DNA of 64,000 bases from Ancylobacter sp. Lp-2 (GCF_020523795.1 NZ_JAJALI010000014.1:1-64000), one strand, 5' to 3'. Shown: positions 17,535 to 28,765, numbered from the stretch's first letter. A program made the numbers and translations. The notes: generated from the letters alone by a model not told the origin.

Positions 17535-19369
17535 GCGAACCGGGCAAGACTGACGCAACAGACGGCCTGAAATCGCAATTGGACAAAGCTCCGGAGCTGC
17601 TCGCCGCGGCGCGCGCCCAGGTCGACGCCTATCTCCGAAGACGGGACGAGGTCGAGCGTTCGGACCACGAGGAGTTTCTGGCCTATCTGAGCGAGAAGCA
17701 GGCTCAGGCCCAGATCCAGGCTCTGGCCGAGCCGCCGTCGGAGCTACCGGCTGAGGACGGGGAAGCGAATCCTCCGCCCATGTGGATGACGCGACGGGGT
17801 GTCTTCGAGGCGGCGGCCGCCACGGCGATCGTCGGGGAGGCGGGCCTTCTCGGTTACCGCGCGGTCGCAAATGGAGCGGCGGCGTCGCTCGGCCTTGGTC
17901 CGACGCCTGCAAATGCGGCGACCGCGCAAGCGCAGGCCGCGCCGATTACGCGTGAGCTCATCGATTCGAAGGCGAGCTTCGATGGGCAGGGGCTCGGCAA
18001 ATGGATCGCGCTGCTGCCGACCAAGCTCGGTGGCGGCTGTTATGCCCTCGACCTCAACACCAACCGGGTATTGGCGTCGATCTGGTATTGGAACTATGGC
18101 GACTTCAACCCGATCTCGCACCATCTTTGCGCCTTTCCCAGCGCGGACCCTTACGACGGCTTCGAGTTCGTCAATAGCACGCAGGGCGGCAAGACCGCGC
18201 TGATCTTCGGCATTCCGACCAACATCACCGACCCGGCGCCAGGCTTCAACATCTACCGCGTGCGCTATGACGGGGCGCAGATGCAGCTGATGGAGAATGT
18301 GTCGGAAGCTACCGGCCTCGGGCTCGGCGTGCACGTCACCATCAACCCGAAAGACGCCCAGTCCTATTTCGTGACCGACGGCCAAAAGGATATCGCGGCC
18401 TGCTTCGATCGCACCACGTCGCAGGTCAAGGCGGCGCTGAAATTCGACTGGAAGGCGAACTCCAGCCAGCTGGCCCGCGCCTGGCAGGATGGCGGCGTGC
18501 TCAAGATCTACCGCATCTATCCGGATGCGGGGACCGGCAAGTATGACTATCTCGGCACCAAGGGTCTGAAGATCGACTGGGAAATGGTGCCGATGGGCGA
18601 GTTGTTCGTCGAAGAAGGTACCTTGCCGGGCAGCGACCCGATGGGCCTTAGCGGTGCGGACGGCACGATCTGGCATCCGACCGGGCGATGGGCCGCGACC
18701 GTGGTCCGCCTGTGCGGCGGAATCGCCATTCTGGATGCCGAGAAGAATTTCGAGCCTGCCGCCTTCCTGCAGTTCAACTCCGGCTCGCCCGAGCAGTATG
18801 AGGTCGTGCGCATCGATGACGACCACTGGGAAGTGACGTTCGACAAGATTCACTCGCCCGGCCATGAGATCGGCTTCTCGCCGGATGGTCGCTTCCTGTG
18901 CATGATGAACAATCTGCGCGAGAATAATTGCGGGGTGTTCGATTCCTCCGATCCCGATCCGCGCAACTGGAAGAAAATCGCCCATGTCGAGGACCCGTTG
19001 TGGAGGGGGAAGTATCCCAATCCATTCCATATGGTGTTCTCGCTGGATGCGAAGAAGCTTTATCTGTCGGTGCTTCACCCTTCTCCGGCAGCGAGCGGGG
19101 TGATGGTGGTGGACACCGACACATGGACCATCCGCAAGGAGATACAGGGCATCGGTCCCGATCTTCAGACTCCAGCCATTACCTATGACGGCAAGTTCGT
19201 TCTCGTGCCTTTCAGTGGCTTCCAGCGTCTGTCGAGCGGCATCGCCGTCATCGACACGCGAACCGACGAGCTGATCGGCATTCTGCCGAGCTCGGGCGGT
19301 CACCATGATTGCGTTATCGTGCCGACGGAACTCGAGCACATGAAGCACACACGCTCATGCACGCTGTGA
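17531..19369 (+). CDS. Thiocyanate dehydrogenase-like copper beta-propeller protein, Tat-exported
   Basis: The 612-residue protein resembles thiocyanate dehydrogenase (TcDH), a NosZ-related seven-bladed propeller that oxidises thiocyanate to cyanate and sulfur in the periplasm at a trinuclear copper site. Landmarks are K165, H197-H198 (ISHHLCAFPS), H268 (GLGVHVTI), E351 (WEMVP), D377, H441/H445 (HSPGHEIGFSPDG), H500 (FHMVFS) and H591-H592 (SGGHHDCVIVP). Their spacing agrees closely with the copper ligands I recall for the Thioalkalivibrio enzyme, except that one expected His aligns with Gln546. The CuA domain of true NosZ is absent. A twin-arginine motif (TRRGVFE, residues 87-93) precedes a hydrophobic stretch, after an unusual 85-residue helical, charged extension. 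The start at 17531 follows a strong GGGGAGGA. Activity on thiocyanate is inferred. Confidence 0.75.
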   Translation: MSEPGKTDATDGLKSQLDKAPELLAAARAQVDAYLRRRDEVERSDHEEFLAYLSEKQAQAQIQALAEPPSELPAEDGEANPPPMWMTRRGVFEAAAATAIVGEAGLLGYRAVANGAAASLGLGPTPANAATAQAQAAPITRELIDSKASFDGQGLGKWIALLPTKLGGGCYALDLNTNRVLASIWYWNYGDFNPISHHLCAFPSADPYDGFEFVNSTQGGKTALIFGIPTNITDPAPGFNIYRVRYDGAQMQLMENVSEATGLGLGVHVTINPKDAQSYFVTDGQKDIAACFDRTTSQVKAALKFDWKANSSQLARAWQDGGVLKIYRIYPDAGTGKYDYLGTKGLKIDWEMVPMGELFVEEGTLPGSDPMGLSGADGTIWHPTGRWAATVVRLCGGIAILDAEKNFEPAAFLQFNSGSPEQYEVVRIDDDHWEVTFDKIHSPGHEIGFSPDGRFLCMMNNLRENNCGVFDSSDPDPRNWKKIAHVEDPLWRGKYPNPFHMVFSLDAKKLYLSVLHPSPAASGVMVVDTDTWTIRKEIQGIGPDLQTPAITYDGKFVLVPFSGFQRLSSGIAVIDTRTDELIGILPSSGGHHDCVIVPTELEHMKHTRSCTL

Positions 19370-19394
19370 ATGAACGACGCAGAATTACCGATTG

Positions 19395-20627
19395 ATGCGT
19401 GGCTTCGGTTCAACGCGCGGGCTGCTGCTGATGCTGGCGGTCCAGAATTTGGGCCGTCGGCAGACACGCACCTGGCTATTGGTTGCGGCGATTGCGCTGG
19501 CAAGTGCCGTCACCTTCGCCGGCGTGGTCGCGATGGCCAGCGTGACGGCAAGCATGCAGGTCGGCCTCAGTCGGGTTGGGGCCGATCTCATGGTGGTGAA
19601 CCGCGACGCGCTGACCAACATCACGAATGCCCTGCTCGTCGTCGAGCCGACAGACAGCACGGTCGCGGCCGACGCGGTACTCAGGGCCGACATTCATGGT
19701 ATGGCGGGTTTTTCGGCGCAGAGGATCCTGCGCACAGATCGATCCGGTTTCGGTGCCGCTGGCGAGCCGGTGGACCTGATCGGCTTCGACCCGGGGACGG
19801 ATTTCACGATCCTGCCATGGCTTTCCGAACGGCTGGCCGGCCCGATGCGGCCCGATGACGTGATCCTTGGTGGTGCTCGCGATCTGCCTCTCGGCTCGAA
19901 GGCCCTGATTTTCGGCCAGTCGTTCCGCGTCTATGGCAAGCTGGCGCGCACCGGGTCCGGCACGCAGGAGAGGGGCGTCTTCGTGCAGGTCGTGCGGTTT
20001 CTGGCGCTGGCGCCGGCGATCCGCGACCGGTTGGGCAGCCTGCCACATATGCTGGAGCCTGACCGGGTCACCGGCTTCCTGATCCGGATGGGGCCGGCGT
20101 CGACGGAGCTTCAGGCGCGCTTTGCGTTGCTGTCGAAGATCCCCGATATCAAGGTGATCGTCGGGAGCGCGCTGCTGACCGGCATTCGGCAGGGGCTGGG
20201 GATGCTTCTCGGCGGGCTCGTGCTGTTGGTGGTGGCGCTGTCGATCAGCACCGCGATGATGGTGGCGTTGCTGTTCTCGGCCATCATGGCCGAGCGCCGA
20301 CGCGAGTTCGGCCTGTTGAAAGCCATAGGCGCCCGTAACGGGCAGATCGTCGGTATGGCGCTGGTGGAAGCCGCGTTGGCGACCGCTGGCGGGGCGGCCA
20401 TCGGGGTCATCTTCGGTCTGCTTTTGTTGCGGCTGTTCGAGCGTGGGCTGGTCCATCATCTCGGCGAAATGGGAATTCCGTTCCTTTGGCTCGATGGCGC
20501 ACGTACATGCGGCGTTGCAGCGGCGTGTGTCGTCGGCGCGGCTCTTGTCGGTATGGCGGGCGCTTTCCTGCCGGCGTGGCGGATGGGTCGGCGTGACATT
20601 CACGACCTTCTCGGGAAGGAGAGCTGA
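19395..20627 (+). CDS. FtsX/MacB-type ABC transporter permease
   Basis: This 410-residue protein has the MacB/LolC/FtsX architecture: an N-terminal membrane helix (WLLVAAIALASAVTFAGVVA) near residues 26-50, a large periplasmic domain (about 50-255), then three helices near 260-300, 325-345 and 375-400. The cytoplasmic segment AERRREFGLLKAIGARNGQI is the typical coupling region. It starts 25 bases after the thiocyanate-dehydrogenase-like gene and ends 2 bases before its ATPase. Such transporters move no solute but use ATP to drive changes in periplasmic partners, for example lipoprotein release. Here the likely partners are the copper protein or the membrane-anchored protein at 21295. NosZ clusters also carry an ABC transporter (NosFY) for cofactor assembly, so an analogous role is plausible. 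Confidence 0.85.
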   Translation: MRGFGSTRGLLLMLAVQNLGRRQTRTWLLVAAIALASAVTFAGVVAMASVTASMQVGLSRVGADLMVVNRDALTNITNALLVVEPTDSTVAADAVLRADIHGMAGFSAQRILRTDRSGFGAAGEPVDLIGFDPGTDFTILPWLSERLAGPMRPDDVILGGARDLPLGSKALIFGQSFRVYGKLARTGSGTQERGVFVQVVRFLALAPAIRDRLGSLPHMLEPDRVTGFLIRMGPASTELQARFALLSKIPDIKVIVGSALLTGIRQGLGMLLGGLVLLVVALSISTAMMVALLFSAIMAERRREFGLLKAIGARNGQIVGMALVEAALATAGGAAIGVIFGLLLLRLFERGLVHHLGEMGIPFLWLDGARTCGVAAACVVGAALVGMAGAFLPAWRMGRRDIHDLLGKES

Positions 20628-20629
20628 AC

Positions 20630-21298
20630 ATGCTCGCCTGCCGCGGTCTGGTGAAGCATTATGCGACCGACAAGGGAACGGTCGAGGCCGTGCGCGGCAT
20701 CGACCTCGATGTGCCCATGGGAGGATATGCCGCGATCATCGGCCGCTCGGGTTCGGGCAAGTCCTCGCTTATGGCCATGATCGGTGGGCTCAGCCGCCCG
20801 ACCGCCGGGCAGGTGCGGATCGACGGCGCCGACCTCTGGGCCTTGCGCGAGCCAGAGGCCGCCACGTTCCGCAACCGCCGGATCGGCTATGTGTTCCAGT
20901 TCGCCAGTCTGCTGCCGAACCTGCGGGCGGTCGACAATGTCGCGCTTCCCGCCCGCCTGGCCGGCCGGCTTGGCCATCGCGAAGCCGCCGACGTGGCGGC
21001 GGAGCGGCTGGCCGATGTCGGCCTGACCGATCATTTCGACGCCTTCCCGGCCGAGCTGTCATCCGGCGAGCAACGGCGTGTCGTCATCGCGCGGGCCTTG
21101 ATGAACGAACCCGCCTTGTTGCTTGCCGACGAACCGACATCCGATCTTGACGAGCAGACCGAACGCGAGGTGATGGCCCTTCTGCGGGCCGTGAGCCGCG
21201 ATCGCCGGACGACGCTGGTGCTGGTGACCCATAATCTGGCGCTCGCGGCCGAGGCCGAGCAGATCGTGCACATCGCCAACGGCGTGATCGTGCCATGA
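20630..21298 (+). CDS. LolD/MacB-type ABC transporter ATPase
   Basis: The 222-residue protein is a complete ABC ATPase of the LolD/MacB/FtsE class. It has Walker A GRSGSGKSS near residue 43, a Q-loop in YVFQFASLLPNL, the signature LSSGEQRRV, Walker B LLLADEPTSDLDE and a switch His in VTHNLA. It follows the permease after 2 bases with ribosome-binding site AAGGAGA, and its stop overlaps the start of the next gene (ATGA), so permease, ATPase and anchored protein form one translational unit. It powers the FtsX-like permease from the cytoplasmic side. Confidence 0.92.
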   Translation: MLACRGLVKHYATDKGTVEAVRGIDLDVPMGGYAAIIGRSGSGKSSLMAMIGGLSRPTAGQVRIDGADLWALREPEAATFRNRRIGYVFQFASLLPNLRAVDNVALPARLAGRLGHREAADVAAERLADVGLTDHFDAFPAELSSGEQRRVVIARALMNEPALLLADEPTSDLDEQTEREVMALLRAVSRDRRTTLVLVTHNLALAAEAEQIVHIANGVIVP

Positions 21299-22164
21299 GC
21301 GCTCCGCGTCTTCCGAACCTGGACCGTTTGAGTTCGGCGGAAAAAGACGCGCTGATCATCAGTCTCTGGAAGACCGTGCAGGCGCTCGACGACGGCCGTG
21401 CCGGGAACAGGGCCGGAGGCGCTTCGACGGATACGGGTAGTGCGGCCGAAAGGCTCCATAGCACGGCTCGGCCGGCATTGAGCCGGCGCATCGAGGCCGC
21501 CGTTCCCTCACAGCGCGCGGGGCGCGGCGCCGATCGACGCCAGCATTGGACCTCGAAGGTCGCGACTTCTCGTCCACTCCAGATTCTGCTCGCGGTCGTC
21601 GGCGTCGGTTTTCTCGGCGATTTCGGCATCGGCTGGTATCAACGCCAGGCGGCCGCCGCGCGACAACAGGAGATGTTGCGGCTCGAACAGGCCGCACTTG
21701 GTGGCATGTTCATGGAGCTTGTCCGTGCCGGCCCTGTGCCGCAGGGCAATGCCTATCAAGCGGAACTGAGGCTGCAGCGAACCCAGCCGAGGGGCGTGAT
21801 GTATGTGTTGCAGAACCCGCCCCGGGTTTTCGTTCAGACGGGTTTGAGTTGGCGTGAAGTGCCTTCACATGCGCCCGATGGCGGCTCTTGGGGCATGATA
21901 CGGCTCGATGACGGGGCCGACATTACCGTGCGCTTCGAGGCCGACGTCGAGGAGTGGAGCGAGCTCATTCCCGGCTACATGCACGTGCAGCTCCAGTTCG
22001 ACCAGTTGATCGGCCTGTCGAGCGAGCCGGGCGATGACATAGTGGAACGCAATAACCGCTTCTTCTTCTACTTGAAGCCCCGCGGCGCGGATGATTTGGA
22101 GATCAAGCGGCGGGCGGGTTTCAACGGCACGCCTCCTGCCTTCATTCCGATGCCGCCGCATTAG
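21295..22164 (+). CDS. Membrane-anchored protein of unknown function in the ABC operon
   Basis: This 289-residue protein overlaps the ATPase gene by four bases. A cytoplasmic N-terminal part of about 90 residues begins with a helix (LSSAEKDALIISLWKTVQAL) and a basic, disordered stretch. One membrane helix follows near residues 95-112 (LQILLAVVGVGFLGDFGI), then a short coiled coil and a periplasmic domain of about 150 residues rich in beta strands (GVMYVLQNPPRVFVQTGLSW, later MHVQLQFDQLIGL). I do not recognise the family. Position and topology suggest the periplasmic partner of the FtsX-like transporter, perhaps handling the copper protein. There is no Cys pair or Met/His-rich metal motif that would prove copper binding. 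Confidence 0.65.
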   Translation: MSAPRLPNLDRLSSAEKDALIISLWKTVQALDDGRAGNRAGGASTDTGSAAERLHSTARPALSRRIEAAVPSQRAGRGADRRQHWTSKVATSRPLQILLAVVGVGFLGDFGIGWYQRQAAAARQQEMLRLEQAALGGMFMELVRAGPVPQGNAYQAELRLQRTQPRGVMYVLQNPPRVFVQTGLSWREVPSHAPDGGSWGMIRLDDGADITVRFEADVEEWSELIPGYMHVQLQFDQLIGLSSEPGDDIVERNNRFFFYLKPRGADDLEIKRRAGFNGTPPAFIPMPPH

Positions 22165-22463
22165 TGAGTTCACCGAGTTCAGACGGCAGCTCGCAACTCC
22201 AGGTCCTCCCTATCAACGGCATCGGCCGCGCGGAAATCTTGGGAGGTCATGCTGAAGCGACGTGGTGCCGAGGCCGACATGGGCGACCTCCAAAGATGGC
22301 GTGACCTCGGGCGGAGCTGATGTGGTTCCGAGAGGGAGGCCTTCCGGGCTTCCCGGTCTGCATGGGCGATCCCGCCATCGCAGTTCGTGAGCGCTTCATC
22401 TCTTGCGCCAGCCCGGCAGCCGCGCTTTGTACGGCGTCCGGTCAGGTATCATAGGGAATCCGC

Positions 22464-23828
22464 ATGATCTACTTCGTCGCCTCCGTTGCCGCCATTGCCG
22501 GGCTGCTGTTCGGCTATGACGAGGGGATCATCGCCGGTGCGTTGGGACCGTTGCGGGCCGAGTTTCAGATCGGGCCGCTCGCCGAGGGGTTGATGACCGC
22601 CACCGTCCCGCTCGGAGCGCTGGTGGGAGCGGCTTGCGGAGGCGGGCTCACCGGAAGCTGGGGCCGGCGACGCCTGTTGCTCGGCGCGGCCCTGCTGTTC
22701 GTAATCGGCGCGCTGGGCTGCGCATTGGCGCCAAACGTTCTCCTGCTCTCGCTCGGCCGCTTCGTGCTGGGTAGCGCTATTGGCATCGCCGCGCTGGTGG
22801 CGCCGCTCTACATCTCCGAAATGTCGCCAGCGCACCAGCGCGGCAGTTTGGTCTCCATTTACCAGCTTGCCATCACGCTCGGCATCTTCGGCGCCTATCT
22901 GGTGGGCTTCGTGATTGGCGATTCCTGGCGCGGTTTGTTCGCCACCGCCATGGTGCCGGGCCTATTGCTGTTCGTCGGGGTCTCGCGGCTGACCGATACG
23001 CCGCGCTGGCTGGTGCTTGCCGGCCGCCGCGCCGAGGCGCAGGAGGTGATCGCCCATCTCGGCGGTATCGGCACGAACGATCCGCGCGTCGCCGCGGAGC
23101 TCGGCGCCATCGAGCAGGCAGCGCGCGGCGAGGGCAATGAGGCGACGTGGCGCGACCTGTTCAGCCCGCTCGCCAAGCCGGCGCTTATCGTCGGCACCGG
23201 GCTGTTCCTGCTTCAGCAGCTCTCCGGCATCAACGCGGTGATCTATTTCGCCCCGACCGTGTTCGGCGAGGCCGGCTTCGACGGCGCCCGAGCTCAACTT
23301 CTGGCGACGGTTGGCATCGGCGCCGTCAACGTGCTGATGACACTGGTCGCCATGGGGCTGATCGATCGCATTGGCCGGCGCAAGCTGCTGTTCATCGGTT
23401 TCGCCGGCGCCGCGCTCAGCCTCGGGCTCATCGCCTTCGCCGCGGGCACGGGTGCGCAGAACCTGCAATGGCTCGCGCTGACCGGGCTGGTGCTCTACAT
23501 CGCCTCCTTCGCCGTTGCGCTCGGGCCGCTGCCTTGGGTGATGATGTCGGAGATCTTTCCGCTGTCGGTGCGGGGGCTCGGCATGGGCGCGGCATCACTG
23601 GCGAATTGGGGTTTCAACTTCCTGGTGGTGCTGACCTTCCCGATCCTGCTCGACAGTCTCGGGCTTGCCGGCGTGTTTTCCATCTATGCGCTGGTGTGCG
23701 TCGTCGGCCTCGTCTTCACCGCGCGCTATGTTCCCGAGACATCGGGCCTGACGCTCGAGGAGATCGAGGCGCATCTGAAGAAAGGCAGGCCGTTCCATAC
23801 GCTCGCGGCGGCGACCAAAGCCGGGTGA
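22464..23828 (+). CDS. MFS sugar porter family transporter
   Basis: The 454-residue protein has twelve hydrophobic segments and the signatures of the sugar porter branch of the major facilitator superfamily: GYDEGIIAGAL in helix 1, GRRRLL between helices 2 and 3, LLQQLSGINAVIYFAPTVF in helix 7, DRIGRRKLL in the second half and the closing PETSGLTLEEIE. Relatives such as GalP, XylE and IolT import hexoses, pentoses or inositol with protons. The substrate cannot be told from the sequence. It stands alone between two unrelated clusters, with about 300 bases of sequence upstream in which I see no gene. Confidence 0.9.
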   Translation: MIYFVASVAAIAGLLFGYDEGIIAGALGPLRAEFQIGPLAEGLMTATVPLGALVGAACGGGLTGSWGRRRLLLGAALLFVIGALGCALAPNVLLLSLGRFVLGSAIGIAALVAPLYISEMSPAHQRGSLVSIYQLAITLGIFGAYLVGFVIGDSWRGLFATAMVPGLLLFVGVSRLTDTPRWLVLAGRRAEAQEVIAHLGGIGTNDPRVAAELGAIEQAARGEGNEATWRDLFSPLAKPALIVGTGLFLLQQLSGINAVIYFAPTVFGEAGFDGARAQLLATVGIGAVNVLMTLVAMGLIDRIGRRKLLFIGFAGAALSLGLIAFAAGTGAQNLQWLALTGLVLYIASFAVALGPLPWVMMSEIFPLSVRGLGMGAASLANWGFNFLVVLTFPILLDSLGLAGVFSIYALVCVVGLVFTARYVPETSGLTLEEIEAHLKKGRPFHTLAAATKAG

Positions 23829-23908
23829 GCGCTGCCTATCGCAGACGTGCCTGGTTGAACGGGACCCGCATCCGCCACCGTGCAGGCCCCAAGTGGTCCT
23901 CAGATCCG

Positions 23909-26536
<2,628 letters not shown>

Positions 26537-26548
26537 CCCTGACTACAG

Positions 26549-26578
26549 GTGACGCGCGACGAGGCCGTCGCGCGTCAC
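26549..26578 (-). other. Strong intercistronic hairpin between tctC and acnD
   Basis: A perfect 12-bp stem with a 6-base loop fills most of the 55-base gap between the tctC stop and the acnD start. There is no U run. It may protect the 3' end of the tctC message, giving more binding protein than enzyme, or attenuate acnD. Confidence 0.6.
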
Positions 26579-26591
26579 GCCGGAGCGCCGA

Positions 26592-27659
26592 TCAGTTGAA
26601 CTTCATCCCGTAGTCGCGCTTGTAGAGGTCGCGCATCCACTGCTTCGTCTCGGGTTTGATGTCGACGATCGCCTGGACGTTCTCCTGGAGCCCTTCCCCG
26701 AAGGTGAAGCCGTAGCCTTCCAGAGCAGCCTGCGCGTTCTTCTCGAATTCGGGGTTTTTCTGCACGTCGGCGAAGGCCTTGAGCAGGGCCGCCTCGGCTT
26801 CCGGTGGCGTGTCCTTGTGGATCATCAGGATCTTGCCGCCATTACCGATGGCGCGGATCACCTGCTTGTAGGCGTCCCATGCCGGTCCCGAAGGAGGCTC
26901 GCCATATAACTCCTTGTAGAATTCGGCGATGGTCGGCAGGTCCGGATTGGCGGGATCGCGGACCAGATTGTCACCATCAAGGATGCCCTGTGCGAACAGG
27001 GGGATGACGCTGCCCTCCTTGACCAACGGCATCATGCTTTCCTTGAAGATCGGCGTCGCGATGTCGCCAATGGTAATCTCGCCGCGCTGGAAGGCGAGCA
27101 TGGCGTCGTTCTTACCGGGATAGCCCTTCACCGCCTTGAACGGCACCTTGAGCAGGTTTAGCCCCACCACCGAGCCGATGGTCGAGAGCGGATCGGTCGA
27201 GCCGAGAAAGAGCGGCTCCTTAAGGGAAAATATGTCTTTGGGAACCTTGTAGCCGGTCGATGCGGCGATGTAGTTGGTGCGTCCTAGAGGGCCCGCGATC
27301 AATGGCTTGAGGTCGGCGACCTTGGCGGTCACGCCCTCATAGCCGAGCACCATGCGGGTCACCAGGCCGCCGCTGCATACGAAGGCGACGGTGCCGTCAT
27401 GGGGGGCGACATCGGCGTACCAGTTCAGCGCGGTGACGCCGCCGGCGCCCGGCCGGTTCTCGATGATGACGGTCGGATTGCCGTCAATGTACTTGCCCAG
27501 ATATTCCGGAAATACACGGGCGAAGAGATCGTTACCGCCGCCCGGCGCGAAGCCGACGACGATGCGGAATTCCTTGTCTTTGAAATAGGGATCAGCATGC
27601 GCGGTCCCGATTCCGCAGGCGAGCGCCGCGGCCAGCAGACCCTTCACGAGGCGTTTCAT
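26592..27659 (-). CDS. tctC: TctC-family solute-binding protein, first TTT system
   Basis: This 355-residue protein has a Sec signal peptide (MKRLVKGLLAAALACGIGTAHA) cleaved near residue 22 and the Bug/TctC fold, starting with FRIVVGFAPGGGNDLFAR and the ENRPGAGG loop. Such proteins bind carboxylates in the periplasm and deliver them to TctA/TctB. It is slightly longer than the usual 320-330 residues. It is transcribed with acnD, divergent from the lyase/prpD genes, and likely serves the TctA-TctB fusion at 32238. The ligand is probably a tricarboxylate or dicarboxylate matching the enzymes around it. Confidence 0.9.
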   Translation of the reverse strand: MKRLVKGLLAAALACGIGTAHADPYFKDKEFRIVVGFAPGGGNDLFARVFPEYLGKYIDGNPTVIIENRPGAGGVTALNWYADVAPHDGTVAFVCSGGLVTRMVLGYEGVTAKVADLKPLIAGPLGRTNYIAASTGYKVPKDIFSLKEPLFLGSTDPLSTIGSVVGLNLLKVPFKAVKGYPGKNDAMLAFQRGEITIGDIATPIFKESMMPLVKEGSVIPLFAQGILDGDNLVRDPANPDLPTIAEFYKELYGEPPSGPAWDAYKQVIRAIGNGGKILMIHKDTPPEAEAALLKAFADVQKNPEFEKNAQAALEGYGFTFGEGLQENVQAIVDIKPETKQWMRDLYKRDYGMKFN

Positions 27660-27725
27660 ATTTCCTCCCGTCGGCCATTCATTTTTTGCCGGTTGCGGTC
27701 ATAACAAAGGCAATTTCGCTCTATG

Positions 27726-27758
27726 TCAACATGCATACTGTAGACAGTTCTCAGTTGA
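27726..27758. promoter_or_regulatory. Candidate GntR operator between tctC and lyase gene
   Basis: ACTGT-AG-ACAGT (27737-27748) sits inside a wider repeat TCAAC...GTTGA (27726-27730 and 27754-27758), all nearly centred on 27742. It lies between the divergent tctC and lyase genes and is the best candidate site for the FCD-type GntR regulator encoded at 30194. Confidence 0.45.
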
Positions 27759-27838
27759 CGCTCGCGGCGAACATCGCCCATGATGCTTGTCACTGAAGAG
27801 GCGTGTCGCGCCCTCCGTTCAGCCAGCACGAGGAACTG

Positions 27839-28765
27839 ATGCTCACCAAGGCACAAGAATATCGACGTATGCTCACACAGGGTGAGTTCATCGTCTCTCC
27901 GGGTGTCTATGACGGATACAGCGCACGCTTGGTCGAGGCGGCGGGCTTTTCCAGCGCGGCGTCGAGCGGAGCCGCGGTTTCCAATTCGATTCTCGGCATC
28001 GCCGATATCGGCGTGATGGGCCTCAACGAGAACCTGAACCACTGCCGCAATATTGCACGTTCGATCTCGATACCGCTGACCTGCGATGCCGACACCGGCT
28101 ACGGCAATGCGGTGAATGTGTACCACACCACCCGTCTCTTCGAGGAAGCCGGCATCGCCGGCATCAACATCGAGGACCAGGTCAGCCCCAAGCGTTGCGG
28201 CCATATGTCGGGGAAGGAAGTGATCCCACTCGACGAGATGGTGAAGAAGATTGAGGCTGCCTGTCTGGCGCGGCGCGACGATGCCTTCGTGATTATCGCG
28301 CGGACCGACGCGCTCGCGGTGGAAGGGTTGAACGCCACCGTCGAGCGCGCCAAAGCATATGTCGCCGCCGGGGCCGACCTGGTCTTCCCCGACGCGGTCG
28401 GCTCGGAGGTGCATATCAAGATGCTGGTCGATTCCGGAATTCCGCTCAGCGTCAACATGGGCTTCGGCATCCGCAAGCGACCGACCACCCCGCTCATTCC
28501 GCTCGCCGATCTGCGCAAGTGGGGGGTAAGGCGGGTCAGCCTGCCACGCATGTTGCCCGCCGCGGCCATCAAGGCGATGACCGAAGCCCTTCAGGTCATG
28601 AAGGAGGCTTATGAGCAGGGTATCTCGGTGGATCGCCCCGATCTGCTGGTCGGGATCGAGGACATCATGAAGCTGATGGACTACGAGGGCGGCCGCGAGC
28701 TGGAGTGCCGGCTGCTGCCGCAGGATACTCTAAAGGCCAAGTATGAGAGGAGCGTCGCCGAATGA
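27839..28765 (+). CDS. Isocitrate lyase/PEP mutase family lyase (PrpB-like), first copy
   Basis: The 308-residue protein is an isocitrate-lyase/PEP-mutase superfamily member. It has the metal-binding DADTGYGN motif near residue 83 and the catalytic loop PKRCGH with Cys near residue 120, which is typical of C-C lyases such as 2-methylisocitrate lyase rather than of phosphonomutases. It would cleave a 2-methylisocitrate-like acid into pyruvate or glyoxylate and a dicarboxylate. I chose the ATG at 27839 because GAGGA precedes it; an in-frame GTG lies 12 codons upstream. Its end overlaps the MmgE/PrpD gene by four bases. The exact substrate (methylisocitrate, dimethylmalate or another) is not resolved. 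Confidence 0.85.
   Translation: MLTKAQEYRRMLTQGEFIVSPGVYDGYSARLVEAAGFSSAASSGAAVSNSILGIADIGVMGLNENLNHCRNIARSISIPLTCDADTGYGNAVNVYHTTRLFEEAGIAGINIEDQVSPKRCGHMSGKEVIPLDEMVKKIEAACLARRDDAFVIIARTDALAVEGLNATVERAKAYVAAGADLVFPDAVGSEVHIKMLVDSGIPLSVNMGFGIRKRPTTPLIPLADLRKWGVRRVSLPRMLPAAAIKAMTEALQVMKEAYEQGISVDRPDLLVGIEDIMKLMDYEGGRELECRLLPQDTLKAKYERSVAE

Noticed and set aside
17531-19369. Calling the propeller gene nosZ (nitrous oxide reductase)
   Set aside because: There is no C-terminal CuA domain (no CxxxCxxxH with Met) and no nosR/nosD/nosL genes are nearby; the landmarks fit thiocyanate dehydrogenase better.
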